A stretch of 64,000 nt of DNA from an uncultured Chryseobacterium sp. (GTDB lineage Bacteria > Bacteroidota > Bacteroidia > Flavobacteriales > Weeksellaceae). Numbering within the stretch: position 1 is the stretch's first letter; each line of letters starts with the position of its first letter. The stretch covers positions 85,273 to 149,272 of the forward strand of contig CAJYLH010000020.1 in assembly GCA_913775525.1 (NCBI GenBank), given 5' to 3'. Under the pieces are notes generated by a model that worked only from the letters and a program-made list of their open reading frames with translations, was not told the origin of the DNA and searched no databases. Positions 51,383-60,537 of the stretch are shown here, in pieces. A program made the translations under genes and the position numbers.

Positions 51383-52288
51383 ATGATGAATACCATCCAT
51401 TCCCTTTCCGCTTTTCACCGCCTGCTGTCCTTACCGGAACCCAGGCATCCGCTGGTGAGCGTTATCGATCTGTCCGAAAGCATCTTCCTGGATGATGAAG
51501 TCTGGAAGGGTTTCGTGAACAGGTTTTACTGTATTGCATTGAAACGGGAAGCTACCGGAAAAATCAAATACGGACAGCAGCATTATGACTATGACAAAGG
51601 GGTACTGAGTTTTACCGCTCCCAATCAGGTGCAGTATTTAGATGTGCAGCAGATGGATTGCGGAAGAGGCTATCTTCTGGTCATTCATGAAGATTTTTTA
51701 CTGACACATCCTCTGGCCAAAACTATATCTGGATACGGATTTTTCTCTTATGCCGTGAACGAAGCCCTCCATTTGTCTGAAGATGAAGAGAATGACCTGA
51801 TCGGTATCCTGCATAAAATTGATAAGGAATGCCGGCATATCGACCGGCATACCCAGGAAATCATTGTATCACAGATAGAATTGCTGCTCAATTATTCCAA
51901 ACGGTTTTATGAGCGTCAGTTCATCACCCGCAAAAACCATAATCACCAGCTTCTGGTAAAATTTGAACATTTCCTGAATGACTATTTTGATCAGGAAAAG
52001 AACAGGGATACCGGACTGTTAACCGTTCAGCACGCTGCAGAATCCATGGGGCTTTCGCCAAATTATCTGAGTGATCTGTTGCGGATCCATACCGGACAGA
52101 ACACGCAACAGCATATCCATGAAAAACTGATCAGCAAAGCCAAGGAAAAGCTGTGCACCACTGCTCTGTCAGTAAGTGAAATCGCTTACCTGCTGGGATT
52201 TGAGCATGCCCAGTCTTTCAGCACCCTTTTTAAAAAGAAGACCCAGCTGGCCCCGCTGGAGTTCAGGGCGAAATTCAAATTCAATTAA
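51383..52288 (+). CDS. AraC-family regulator
   Basis: A 301-residue protein with a C-terminal pair of helix-turn-helix motifs (AAESMGLSPNYLSDLLRIHT and VSEIAYLLGFEHAQSFSTLF). The N-terminal half is a cupin-like sensor (HEDFLLTHPLAKTISGYGFF). ATGs at 51383 and 51386 are both possible starts. It directly follows the aldo/keto reductase gene and probably acts in its regulation. Confidence 0.85.
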   Translation: MMNTIHSLSAFHRLLSLPEPRHPLVSVIDLSESIFLDDEVWKGFVNRFYCIALKREATGKIKYGQQHYDYDKGVLSFTAPNQVQYLDVQQMDCGRGYLLVIHEDFLLTHPLAKTISGYGFFSYAVNEALHLSEDEENDLIGILHKIDKECRHIDRHTQEIIVSQIELLLNYSKRFYERQFITRKNHNHQLLVKFEHFLNDYFDQEKNRDTGLLTVQHAAESMGLSPNYLSDLLRIHTGQNTQQHIHEKLISKAKEKLCTTALSVSEIAYLLGFEHAQSFSTLFKKKTQLAPLEFRAKFKFN

Positions 52289-52292
52289 TATC

Positions 52293-52325
52293 AAAAAAAA
52301 TACCTGGTTTCTTCCAGGTATTTTT
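52293..52325. terminator. Bidirectional terminator
   Basis: A TACCTGG/CCAGGTA stem (52301-52307 and 52314-52320) flanked by A8 on the left and TTTTT on the right, between convergent genes. Confidence 0.85.
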
Positions 52326-52343
52326 ATGTAAAGGTCAGATATT

Positions 52344-53567
52344 TTACTGTTTACGGATCCTGTACAGCTTTCCGCCGTCCGTTACCGCATACAACGCATT
52401 ATCCTTTCCCTGGGTAATATCCCTGAACCGTTGGTTCTCTCCTGTCAGTAGGCGTTCTTCTCCTACTACCCTGTTATTTTCGATGACCAGCCTAGCAATG
52501 TGCATTCCGCTTAATGAGGCTATAAAAAGGTTGTTCTGCCACTCCGGCATCGCGTTTCCTCTGTAGAACGTCATACCACTAGGTGAAATCACAGGATCCC
52601 AGTAATACACCGGCTGCTCCATGCCCTGTTTCTGCTGGATCCCGTCGCCGATTACGGCACCGCTGTATTCTATGCCGTAGGTGATGGTTGGCCAGCCGTA
52701 ATTGGCTCCTCCCTGTACACGGTTGATTTCATCTCCGCCTCTCGGCCCGTGCTCACTCTGCCACAATTCCCCGGTTTGCGGATGGATGGCCATTCCCTGA
52801 GGATTCCTGTGCCCGATGCTGTATAACACCGGCAATGCTCCCGACTGGGTAAATGCAGGATTCCCCGGAGCCGGCTGCCCGGTAGTGGTAATGCGCAGGA
52901 TTTTACCTACCGCGGCCGTCACAGACTGAGCCAGGGGACGGGTAGAAAGATCCGAACGTTCCCCGGTGCTTACAAAAAGGTTTCCGGTGCTGTCAAACAG
53001 GATCCTTCCTCCATAGTGGAGGTTGCCCACATTTGCGGAAGGTGTTGCCCGGTAAATGACGACAGGATTTTCAATCATGGTCTCAGAATCGGAAAGCCTT
53101 CCTTTTGCGACTGAGGTGAGGTTTCCTCCGCTTACATTTTCAGAGAACACCCAGTATACCATCCGGTTGGAAGCAAACTGAGGGTCCACACAAAGGCCTA
53201 ATAATCCGCCCTGTCCCCCAGAATTAACGGCAGGAATGCCGGTAATAGCATTGCTCAGGGTTCCGGTTGTGCTCATGATGCGCATAGTTCCTGCTTTCTC
53301 AGTGATCAGGAGCCTGCCGTCCGGCAAAGCGGTGATTCCCCAAGGAGAAGACAATGATGAAGTCAGCACCTCGCTCACAAAAGGTGTGGATGTCCTTACG
53401 CCGTTAGCACGGGTCTGTCCCGGAAATGCCGGCTGGTAATTGGTATTGGCAGCATTGTTTTCTACCGGCGGAAGTACAGGTCCGTCCTCGCCGCCTTCCA
53501 TAGTGTCTGAACAACCGGTAAATAATACTGCTGAAGCGATCAGCAAATGATAAACTTTTGTATTCAT
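52344..53567 (-). CDS. PQQ-type sugar dehydrogenase lipoprotein
   Basis: A 407-residue member of the soluble glucose/sorbosone dehydrogenase family. The lipobox VLFTGC gives a lipid anchor at Cys19; the mature protein is a six-bladed propeller with LSSPWGITALPDGRLLITEK, IGHRNPQGMAIHPQTGELWQ, SEHGPRGGDEINRV and NYGWPTITYG, which include PQQ and calcium contacts in known structures. It should oxidise aldoses outside the inner membrane if PQQ is available; no pqq genes are in the window. Confidence 0.85.
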   Translation of the reverse strand: MNTKVYHLLIASAVLFTGCSDTMEGGEDGPVLPPVENNAANTNYQPAFPGQTRANGVRTSTPFVSEVLTSSLSSPWGITALPDGRLLITEKAGTMRIMSTTGTLSNAITGIPAVNSGGQGGLLGLCVDPQFASNRMVYWVFSENVSGGNLTSVAKGRLSDSETMIENPVVIYRATPSANVGNLHYGGRILFDSTGNLFVSTGERSDLSTRPLAQSVTAAVGKILRITTTGQPAPGNPAFTQSGALPVLYSIGHRNPQGMAIHPQTGELWQSEHGPRGGDEINRVQGGANYGWPTITYGIEYSGAVIGDGIQQKQGMEQPVYYWDPVISPSGMTFYRGNAMPEWQNNLFIASLSGMHIARLVIENNRVVGEERLLTGENQRFRDITQGKDNALYAVTDGGKLYRIRKQ

Positions 53568-53700
53568 ACGATAATATTTTGGTGATTTGATGAATAATAT
53601 TCATTTTTCACAGCAAATTACCTGCCGTAACCCTTATATAGATATCAATTTATTAAAACCATTATGTTACCGTATCATCATTTAATCCTGATCCGATCAC

Positions 53701-53728
53701 AAAAAACCTGCGGTAAAATAACCGCAGG
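53701..53728 (-). terminator. Terminator of the TonB/ABC operon
   Basis: On the minus strand the CCTGCGGT/ACCGCAGG stem is followed by six T (plus-strand A run 53701-53706). It lies just after the ABC ATPase stop. Confidence 0.8.
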
Positions 53729-53750
53729 CCTGCATCAAAAAGGATATAAT

Positions 53751-54446
53751 TTAAATGGTTTTAAGATAGAGTTCCTGTAATTCTTCTGCCGTAAAGTCTT
53801 TTGAGGGCAGATTCTGCACCAGCAAACCCTGTTTCATAATGCCGATGGCTGAGGCAACACTTACTGCATTAAAAATATCATGGGTAGCCATCAGCACTGT
53901 TTTCCCCTGTTGCCCGAGCTGACGGACAATTTCAGTGAATTCGGCTGTCGCTATCGGATCAAGGCCGCTGGTGGGCTCGTCAAGTAATAATACTTTAGCA
54001 TCTTTGGCAAGCGCAATGGCAATACCTACCTTCTGGCGCATTCCTTTAGAATATCCTCCCAGCATTTTATGATGGGCTGTTTCCTGCAGCCCGGTCCTGT
54101 TCAGGAAACCGGAAAGCCGCTCCAGGGAATATTCAAATCCGGCAATGCGTGAAAAGAAATCCAGGTTTTCCAGGCCTGTAAGGTTCGGATACAGAAGCAC
54201 GGTTTCAGGAATATAGGCCAGGTCCTTTTTAACCCGGTCAGGATATCCTGTGACCGAAACACCGTTGACAAATGCATCCCCTGAGGTAGGTTTTAAGAGG
54301 CCCAGGAGGATGTTGATCGTGGTACTTTTACCCGCGCCGTTCTGGCCCAGGAGCGCATAGATCTCTCCTTTTCCTACTTCAAGGTTCAGGGACCGGAGCG
54401 CTGTGAAATCATTGTATTTTTTATGGAGGTCGGTAATCTTTAACAT
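53751..54446 (-). CDS. ABC transporter ATP-binding protein
   Basis: A 231-residue ATPase: Walker A GQNGAGKST, Q loop, signature YSKGMRQK and Walker B VLLLDEPTSGLDP. The type belongs with ABC-2 exporters. It overlaps the preceding permease gene by 7 bases and is the last gene of the operon. Confidence 0.9.
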   Translation of the reverse strand: MLKITDLHKKYNDFTALRSLNLEVGKGEIYALLGQNGAGKSTTINILLGLLKPTSGDAFVNGVSVTGYPDRVKKDLAYIPETVLLYPNLTGLENLDFFSRIAGFEYSLERLSGFLNRTGLQETAHHKMLGGYSKGMRQKVGIAIALAKDAKVLLLDEPTSGLDPIATAEFTEIVRQLGQQGKTVLMATHDIFNAVSVASAIGIMKQGLLVQNLPSKDFTAEELQELYLKTI

Positions 54447-55786
54447 AATTTTCTGTATTTGATTTGTGAAAGGAAGAATAATAAGATGATCAGGACCATA
54501 TAAGGCAGGAATACCTGAAGCAGGCTGATGTTGCGGGAATCCTCAAAAGACTCCACCACCTGATGATCCCAATTGACAGCGTCTGCATTTTTGCCTGAAA
54601 AGATCAGCGGATAAAAGAACAGCCTTTTTTTCTCATGGAACTTTTTCAAGGCTGATGCAAATTCAAGATGGTTATCCATACCGGTGCCGGCCAGGCAGCT
54701 TTCTGTGAGCTGGGTATGGACGTTCGGGAAGAGGTAGCCCAGAAAAACAGCTGCGCTGTTCCGCTTCTGCATCTTTTGGGTATACTGACGGGAGGATAAT
54801 GAGGCCTCCATATCACCCATATGCTGCATGGCATAATACCAGGTCCAGGTAAAAGCATCATTTTCCTCAACGGTAAACCTGCTGAACTGGGGATAGGCTT
54901 TGTAAAATTTCTTCATGGTAGGCAGTTTTGGCTCATCCCATTTATTGTGGTAGCCTTCCCTTTGCTGCATGACGGCTTTAAGCGATTCCCGGACAGGATA
55001 CATCTTCTGGATGACCATATTTCCGGCCATAGGCACGATGAAATTCATCGTTACCCAAAGGATGAGGAGGATCAGAGCATTCTGCGCGGAAGATTTCCTG
55101 AACGCAATGACCCAGCGGCACAGCATAAACCAGAATATAATATACAGCCAGCCGGATATCATGAATACCCCAAACGAAAAATCCGCCGGAATACCGATCC
55201 AGGCTTTTGCAGTTGCGAGCAGGACCACATATACGGCACTTACCGCTATAAAACGCACCCGCATTTTAGCATCAATCAGCCTTCCGGGACGGCTGCTCTG
55301 GACATGCAGGAGCTTCCAGGTGCCTTTCTCCTCTTCTTCGGAGATGAGATTGTAGCAGAAGGCCACAATGATCAGCGGAAAAAGGAATACGAGTACGAAA
55401 CTGAAATCAAAGTTACCCGCTGCTGCATTGGAGGGATTATAGAAGTCGGCATTATACCGCTGTTCTTCAAGATTCCTGATCGTAACGCCCTGGATGGACG
55501 GGTTCAGATCCCGCATCCCGATATTCAGTGCTGCCAGTTGCGGAGTTTTGTTGACGAGGTTCAATTTAACATAGTACAGGATGAGCCCCAGGTCATCTTT
55601 ATGGTACTGCACATTTCTCCTGATGCTTTCCTTCTGGAACGCTTCGCTTCTGACAATATTATCATGATTACGTTCCAGGAATTTTTTACCGGTGTATATA
55701 GCCATCATTCCCGCCAGCCAAAGGAATACCAATGCGGTAATGTACGCTCTGTTCCGGTAGAACTGTTTGTATAAATAAGTATTCAT
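54440..55786 (-). CDS. ABC-2 type permease (DUF3526-like), second
   Basis: A 448-residue membrane protein with one N-terminal helix, a large periplasmic domain of about 120 residues and five further helices including a C-terminal one (LPYMVLIILLFFLSQIKYRK). EEEEKGTWKLLHVQSSRPGR is the cytoplasmic elbow seen in this permease class. It shares layout with the next gene upstream (55786-57231), overlapping it by one base, so the two probably pair in one transporter. Confidence 0.8.
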   Translation of the reverse strand: MNTYLYKQFYRNRAYITALVFLWLAGMMAIYTGKKFLERNHDNIVRSEAFQKESIRRNVQYHKDDLGLILYYVKLNLVNKTPQLAALNIGMRDLNPSIQGVTIRNLEEQRYNADFYNPSNAAAGNFDFSFVLVFLFPLIIVAFCYNLISEEEEKGTWKLLHVQSSRPGRLIDAKMRVRFIAVSAVYVVLLATAKAWIGIPADFSFGVFMISGWLYIIFWFMLCRWVIAFRKSSAQNALILLILWVTMNFIVPMAGNMVIQKMYPVRESLKAVMQQREGYHNKWDEPKLPTMKKFYKAYPQFSRFTVEENDAFTWTWYYAMQHMGDMEASLSSRQYTQKMQKRNSAAVFLGYLFPNVHTQLTESCLAGTGMDNHLEFASALKKFHEKKRLFFYPLIFSGKNADAVNWDHQVVESFEDSRNISLLQVFLPYMVLIILLFFLSQIKYRKLC

Positions 55787-57231
55787 TAGATCAATTTTAA
55801 ATTACGTCCAGACCATTCGATTGCTAAAATCCCTACTGCTAACCAGAACAGTAAAGCCACTAGGGGAAGCCACTGTTCCCGGATGCTCAAGCCTAAAGCA
55901 GTATACTGATACCTGAAGTCGGGAAATTTCTTCCAGCTGTCACCATCCACAATTGCCGGCGGACCTCCTTTTTCAGGTTTGATATTGCTGATGTGCTCTA
56001 TCTGGAGGTCATTAAGCTTCTGCGCCATCCGGTACCGGTATTCTTCTGCCTGCCGCTGGAACCGGGTGTAGGAAAAGAAATCCGTTCCTGCGGCCGTCAT
56101 CGAAAAATTCCTGATAGCCATCAGCGGATCAATCAGCGCACTCGCACCTGAAAAACGTTGCTGGCGATCATAGACTTGCTGAAGGTCGTTCTGGTGCCTG
56201 ATGTAAATTCCTGAGCTGATTTTTTCCCCTTCTTTCATAACGAATCCGCTGTAATTGAATGGCAGCTCGTCAGTCTTTTTCACATGGTAATACTCCAGAA
56301 GCGAATCCTTCAGCTTTCTGAAATGCGGATCGTCCGGGTTATGGCTGTCCCCTGCTTTCAGGATATCCTGTTCCAGATAGGTTTCAAAGGCAATCCGGGA
56401 AGGGGCCGGGTATATATTCTGCGCTGCAAACTGGATTCCCTTCGGAAGAAATACCACCAGGACCAGCCAGCAGCCGATCAGGCTAACCAATGCCGAAGAA
56501 GAAGTTTTACTGAACGCAGAAACAAGTACGGTCAGGGTACTGATAAAAAAGTAATAGATCATATACGCAGGGATGATAACCAGTAAACGTCCGGCAATAT
56601 CCGTCCATTCTGCGGCGCCGGAAATGACGGCTGCAAAAAATACAGCGGGGAAAACAGGCAGCAGGAAAAACAGCGAAAACTGCCACAACCCTATCGTTTT
56701 GCCCCAAATGATCTGCCTTCCCGTGGCACCCTGAACATTCAGGATCTTGAGCGTGGCATCTTCACGTTCTTTGGCAATAAGGCCGAAACCGAGAAAAACG
56801 ATAATTAGCGGCACGATGCACTGCAGGATAAAAGCGCTGCTGAATGTCCCGAAGCGGACCAGTGTCCCGGAGCTTCCTGCCTCTGAAAGATTAGCCGTAT
56901 TCTGCTTATGGGCTTCCAGGAAAATAACATTTCCCAGGTAATCATCCAGTCCGTTATCAAAAATACTGAGGGGATGCGCAGCCCGGAAAACGAGGTAACC
57001 GTAGTGGGCCATCCGGTGCGGATGTTTGGCGGGACGGTGTTCCCACTGTTCACGGACCTGCTTGCGGTACCCGTTGATCTGCGAGGCGGTATCCCTGTAC
57101 TGCATGAGTCCCAAACCGGTGCTGAGCATACAGAATAAAAGGACCGTAACGGTAATCAGACGGTTCTGCCGGGATTTAACCAGGTCATGCCGGGTTTTCC
57201 TGATGATGAGTCTTACAATAGATCGGTTCAT
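55786..57231 (-). CDS. ABC-2 type permease (DUF3526-like), first
   Basis: A 481-residue membrane protein with the same arrangement as its neighbour, including KEREDATLKILNVQGATGRQ as elbow and several hydrophobic helices (LVSLIGCWLVLVVFLPKGIQ). Separated from the receptor gene by three bases. The substrate of such paired permeases is unknown; export or assembly of an outer-membrane system is likely from the gene order. Confidence 0.8.
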   Translation of the reverse strand: MNRSIVRLIIRKTRHDLVKSRQNRLITVTVLLFCMLSTGLGLMQYRDTASQINGYRKQVREQWEHRPAKHPHRMAHYGYLVFRAAHPLSIFDNGLDDYLGNVIFLEAHKQNTANLSEAGSSGTLVRFGTFSSAFILQCIVPLIIVFLGFGLIAKEREDATLKILNVQGATGRQIIWGKTIGLWQFSLFFLLPVFPAVFFAAVISGAAEWTDIAGRLLVIIPAYMIYYFFISTLTVLVSAFSKTSSSALVSLIGCWLVLVVFLPKGIQFAAQNIYPAPSRIAFETYLEQDILKAGDSHNPDDPHFRKLKDSLLEYYHVKKTDELPFNYSGFVMKEGEKISSGIYIRHQNDLQQVYDRQQRFSGASALIDPLMAIRNFSMTAAGTDFFSYTRFQRQAEEYRYRMAQKLNDLQIEHISNIKPEKGGPPAIVDGDSWKKFPDFRYQYTALGLSIREQWLPLVALLFWLAVGILAIEWSGRNLKLI

Positions 57232-57234
57232 GAT

Positions 57235-59547
57235 TTAAAATTTATAGGTAGCGGTGATTAAATAATTTCTCGGAGCTCCCGGAAACAGCCGGAGGTAATT
57301 CTGGGCGCCTATCCAATAGGTGGTATTCGTCAGATTGTTGATATTCAGTGCCACCTGAACAGGTGATTTTACCGGAGCATAATAAACCGCTGCATCCAGC
57401 GTAGCATAAGCGGGCAGTTCAAAACTCCTGGTAAACCATGGTATTTTCGGGCTTTGATACAGGAAACCCGCTCCTACCCCTAAGTTTTTCAGGAAAGGGA
57501 CAGTGGAAAAGTTATACCGGCTCCAGAGGTTGACAGAATTTTTAGACGTATTCTCCTTTTTTGCTCCTACCAGTTCAGGATCTGCATCCTGAAGGATTTT
57601 AGCATCAATATAGCTGTAGCCTGCATAGATGTGCCACTGAGGCAGGATATAACCGGTAATCTCAGCTTCAAAACCGCGGCTTCGGTCGGCCCCTCGCTGG
57701 ATCAGTTCATCCGGTTCTGCCGGATTGTTGGCATTGATCAGGATATTTCTCTGGTTGATTTCGTACACCGCCATGCTCAGCAGCATTTTCCCGAACAGGC
57801 GCCCCTTCATCCCAACTTCTTTAAGATCAGAGGTTAAAGGCTTAAACCTTGCCGCAGAGATACTCCCTGTAAAAATGGCCGTATTAGGCATTAAACTCAC
57901 AGTATTGGATTGAGGCTGGTATCCCGTAAGATAAGTCCCGTAAAGATTGATGTCTTTTGTAAGGTTGTAGGTGACTCCCAGCCTATACAGAAGCTTCGAA
58001 TTGCGGAAAGAAGTCTCTTCCGGATTTTTGTAATTTGTAATATCCCGGAACCATTCCTGGCGCAGCCCGGACAGTATCTTGAATTTTCCCCAGCTGACCA
58101 GGTGTTGCACATAGGCGGCATGCGTCGTCGTAAGCGCTGTGGGCAGGGTGGTCATGACGTTGAAGATATAGGAATCATTTCCCTGATGGTTCTGTGCTCC
58201 CGGACTGAGGTAAAAGGGAGCAACATTAGTTTTCGGGATCAATGTACCGTGGTAGCTAACCATTTCATAGTCTGAGGCTTTCGCCGGATTATACACAGAG
58301 GCTACGCCTCCGTTTTTCAGCATAAACCCGCGTGCAGCATCCTGCTGTCCTCCGTTCCGCTTTTCCCAGATATGGCTGTCGTACCCTGCCAGAGTCTGAT
58401 GCCGGGCTTTCCCTGTGGTAAAATTAAAGCTGAAATAAGCATTGATATTGTCTACCATCCAATACTGCCGTCTTCGGACGAACTGCATCATTGCCAGTGA
58501 AGGAACAGGGTTGTTATTGATGTCCGGTACAAAAGAATTGGTTGTGCGGTGTTCCTCGAGGTTTTCCCTCCAGAACTGCTTCATGTACGAGGCGTTGAAA
58601 CTGATATGCCGGTTAAAATGATGCGCCAGGCTTCCCATAATAATCAGTTCCCTCGTTTTGAAAAAGTCACCCGGTGCTGCCAGGTTCAGGCTTTTGGGGG
58701 TACTGTTGAGATCGGTTTTGCCGGCGACTGCTCCGAAAATAGGCTGTCCGCGATCCAGATTTCCGTGAAGGTCATTATAAATCAGCTCTACATTTACCGA
58801 TGTTTTTTCATCAGGAATAAAACTGATGGATGGCGAAATCAGGATTCCGTTGTTATTGACGTGATCCCTGAACGATCTGGCATCCTGGTAGGCGCCATTG
58901 AAACGGTATAATAAAGTTTTGCTTTTATTGAGAGGCCCGGTAAGGTCTGTGGTTACCCGGTACGTTTTAAAGCTGCCTGCGGAGAGGTTAATCTCATACT
59001 GCGGACGCGCAAGTGGTTTTTTGGTGACCATATTAATGGTTCCGCCCGGGTCAACACTGGACATAGTAATGCTTGCAGGTCCTTTGAAAACCTCTACTCT
59101 TTCGATATTGGCTGTCATAGGCTGCAGGAAATAGTTCTGGCGGGTCCGCATTCCGTTGATGATCTGGCCTTCCTCATTCTGGCTGATCCCGCGGATGCTG
59201 TACTGGTTGTAATAACTTGACGGTGAGACACCGCTTACATTCTTCATGACATCCCCGAGCTGGAAAGCCTGCCGGTCCCGCATCAGCTCTTTGGTTACGG
59301 TATTCAGGGTTAAAGGGAGATCTATGTTTTTCATTGCCGTTTTGGTAGCAGCAAAAGAGTATTCTGAAATATAGCTTTTAGATTTCCGTCCGGTAATTTC
59401 AACCGTCTGTATGGCTACAGAAGAGGAATCTGTATCTGCTCTCTGGGCATTGCAGGCCGCAGAAAGCAGGAAAAGGCTTAATAAACCTGGCTTTAAAATT
59501 GGGCCGGAAACAGTCCATGCTATTCCCGGATGATAAATATTTTTCAT
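57235..59547 (-). CDS. TonB-dependent siderophore-type receptor
   Basis: A 770-residue outer-membrane protein. After the signal peptide and a short N-terminal region there is a TonB box region (VQTVEITGRK-like: IQTVEITGRK), then a plug with VMKNVSGVSPSSYYNQYSIR, INGMRTRQNYF and GPASITMSSVDPGGTINMVT. A 22-strand barrel follows, ending ITATYKF with terminal Phe. The family takes up ferric siderophores; a different metal chelate is possible given the upstream gene. Upstream gene 59664-60017 is 116 bases away. Confidence 0.88.
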   Translation of the reverse strand: MKNIYHPGIAWTVSGPILKPGLLSLFLLSAACNAQRADTDSSSVAIQTVEITGRKSKSYISEYSFAATKTAMKNIDLPLTLNTVTKELMRDRQAFQLGDVMKNVSGVSPSSYYNQYSIRGISQNEEGQIINGMRTRQNYFLQPMTANIERVEVFKGPASITMSSVDPGGTINMVTKKPLARPQYEINLSAGSFKTYRVTTDLTGPLNKSKTLLYRFNGAYQDARSFRDHVNNNGILISPSISFIPDEKTSVNVELIYNDLHGNLDRGQPIFGAVAGKTDLNSTPKSLNLAAPGDFFKTRELIIMGSLAHHFNRHISFNASYMKQFWRENLEEHRTTNSFVPDINNNPVPSLAMMQFVRRRQYWMVDNINAYFSFNFTTGKARHQTLAGYDSHIWEKRNGGQQDAARGFMLKNGGVASVYNPAKASDYEMVSYHGTLIPKTNVAPFYLSPGAQNHQGNDSYIFNVMTTLPTALTTTHAAYVQHLVSWGKFKILSGLRQEWFRDITNYKNPEETSFRNSKLLYRLGVTYNLTKDINLYGTYLTGYQPQSNTVSLMPNTAIFTGSISAARFKPLTSDLKEVGMKGRLFGKMLLSMAVYEINQRNILINANNPAEPDELIQRGADRSRGFEAEITGYILPQWHIYAGYSYIDAKILQDADPELVGAKKENTSKNSVNLWSRYNFSTVPFLKNLGVGAGFLYQSPKIPWFTRSFELPAYATLDAAVYYAPVKSPVQVALNINNLTNTTYWIGAQNYLRLFPGAPRNYLITATYKF

Positions 59548-59663
59548 TGAATCAATAATGACAGAGCCGATACAGCAATGCCGTCCGTTAAAAAGAAATT
59601 GGTATGAAGAGCCATTAAAGCATGCCTCTTATGGTGAAGGTTGTACAAATGCTTAATGAAGCA

Positions 59664-60017
59664 TTATACCGCAGGATAATCGCCGGCCGGCGGCGCACGG
59701 GAACTGAAATAGTCCAGCAGGCAGCGGTAAGTAATGGCTTTGGAATGAGGAATCTCTGCAACAGAATTAAGATCTACAGGCATTTCCACCATTACAGGCT
59801 CCGGAAGAAGCATGTGGTTCATGTTCATGTGGAGCGCGCACTGGCAGTTGTCGTCCTGAGAAAAAACGATTCCTTTTTCAGTCTTTGGGCTTTTGGTGCC
59901 TGTTGCCTGCTCGTTTTTATGAGCAGCATGCTCTATGCATACACCGATCCCGCTGGCGTTATATAAAAACGTCAGCAAAAGGGTGAATATAAAAAAGTGT
60001 TTAAAAGACTGATGCAT
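59664..60017 (-). CDS. Small secreted Cys/His/Met-rich protein, probable metal binder
   Basis: A 117-residue exported protein with an N-terminal hydrophobic signal (FFIFTLLLTFLYNASGIG). The mature part has clustered metal-ligand residues: CIEHAAHK, then CQCALHMNMNHM. These are Cys/His and Met/His motifs of the kind that bind copper. It starts the TonB/ABC operon. I do not recognise a named family with confidence; it resembles small DUF2946-like proteins only loosely. Confidence 0.6.
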   Translation of the reverse strand: MHQSFKHFFIFTLLLTFLYNASGIGVCIEHAAHKNEQATGTKSPKTEKGIVFSQDDNCQCALHMNMNHMLLPEPVMVEMPVDLNSVAEIPHSKAITYRCLLDYFSSRAPPAGDYPAV

Positions 60018-60537
60018 ATCGTGAGGCGCAAAAATAAGACATATATTTTAATTCGAGCCTTAAGCAGCTATAATCATGATCTAAATCATAGTCGACGGGA
60101 TTACTGCTCTACAGCTTTAATTCCCATGGCTTAAGACTTTTCGTCTTAAAATTCATCTAAAACAATATGTAATCATACAGTTAATAGTCAGTCTTATGCA
60201 TTCCGGTACTAAAAAATATTCTGTGACAGATGTATTTCAATAATTTATTTAAAGGCCAGATCGTAAATTTATGATAGTGATGCATTTTTATTCCTTCTAA
60301 ATGTTTAAATTTGTGGTATAGCAGTATTCCCTAATAAAAACAACCGTTATTTTCAGTACTTAATAATTGCAGTATTTTTTACACAATTATGAAGGAGTTT
60401 GATGTTGTCATTCCTCAGTGGATATTCCATGGTGGATATCTCTCCTGATGAATTCTGGTGTAGTGTATTGTATGTTGTGCAGATCTGAAAATTGTTGTTT
60501 CTCGGTTGCTGGCAAAAAACTAATTTCTTTTTAATTG
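60018..60537. other. Upstream region of the large histidine kinase gene
   Basis: More than 500 bases with no gene-like frame. It has a TTAAGAC-TTTTC-GTCTTAA hairpin at 60131-60149 and two copies of GGATAT about 16 bases apart near 60420-60440. Confidence 0.45.
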
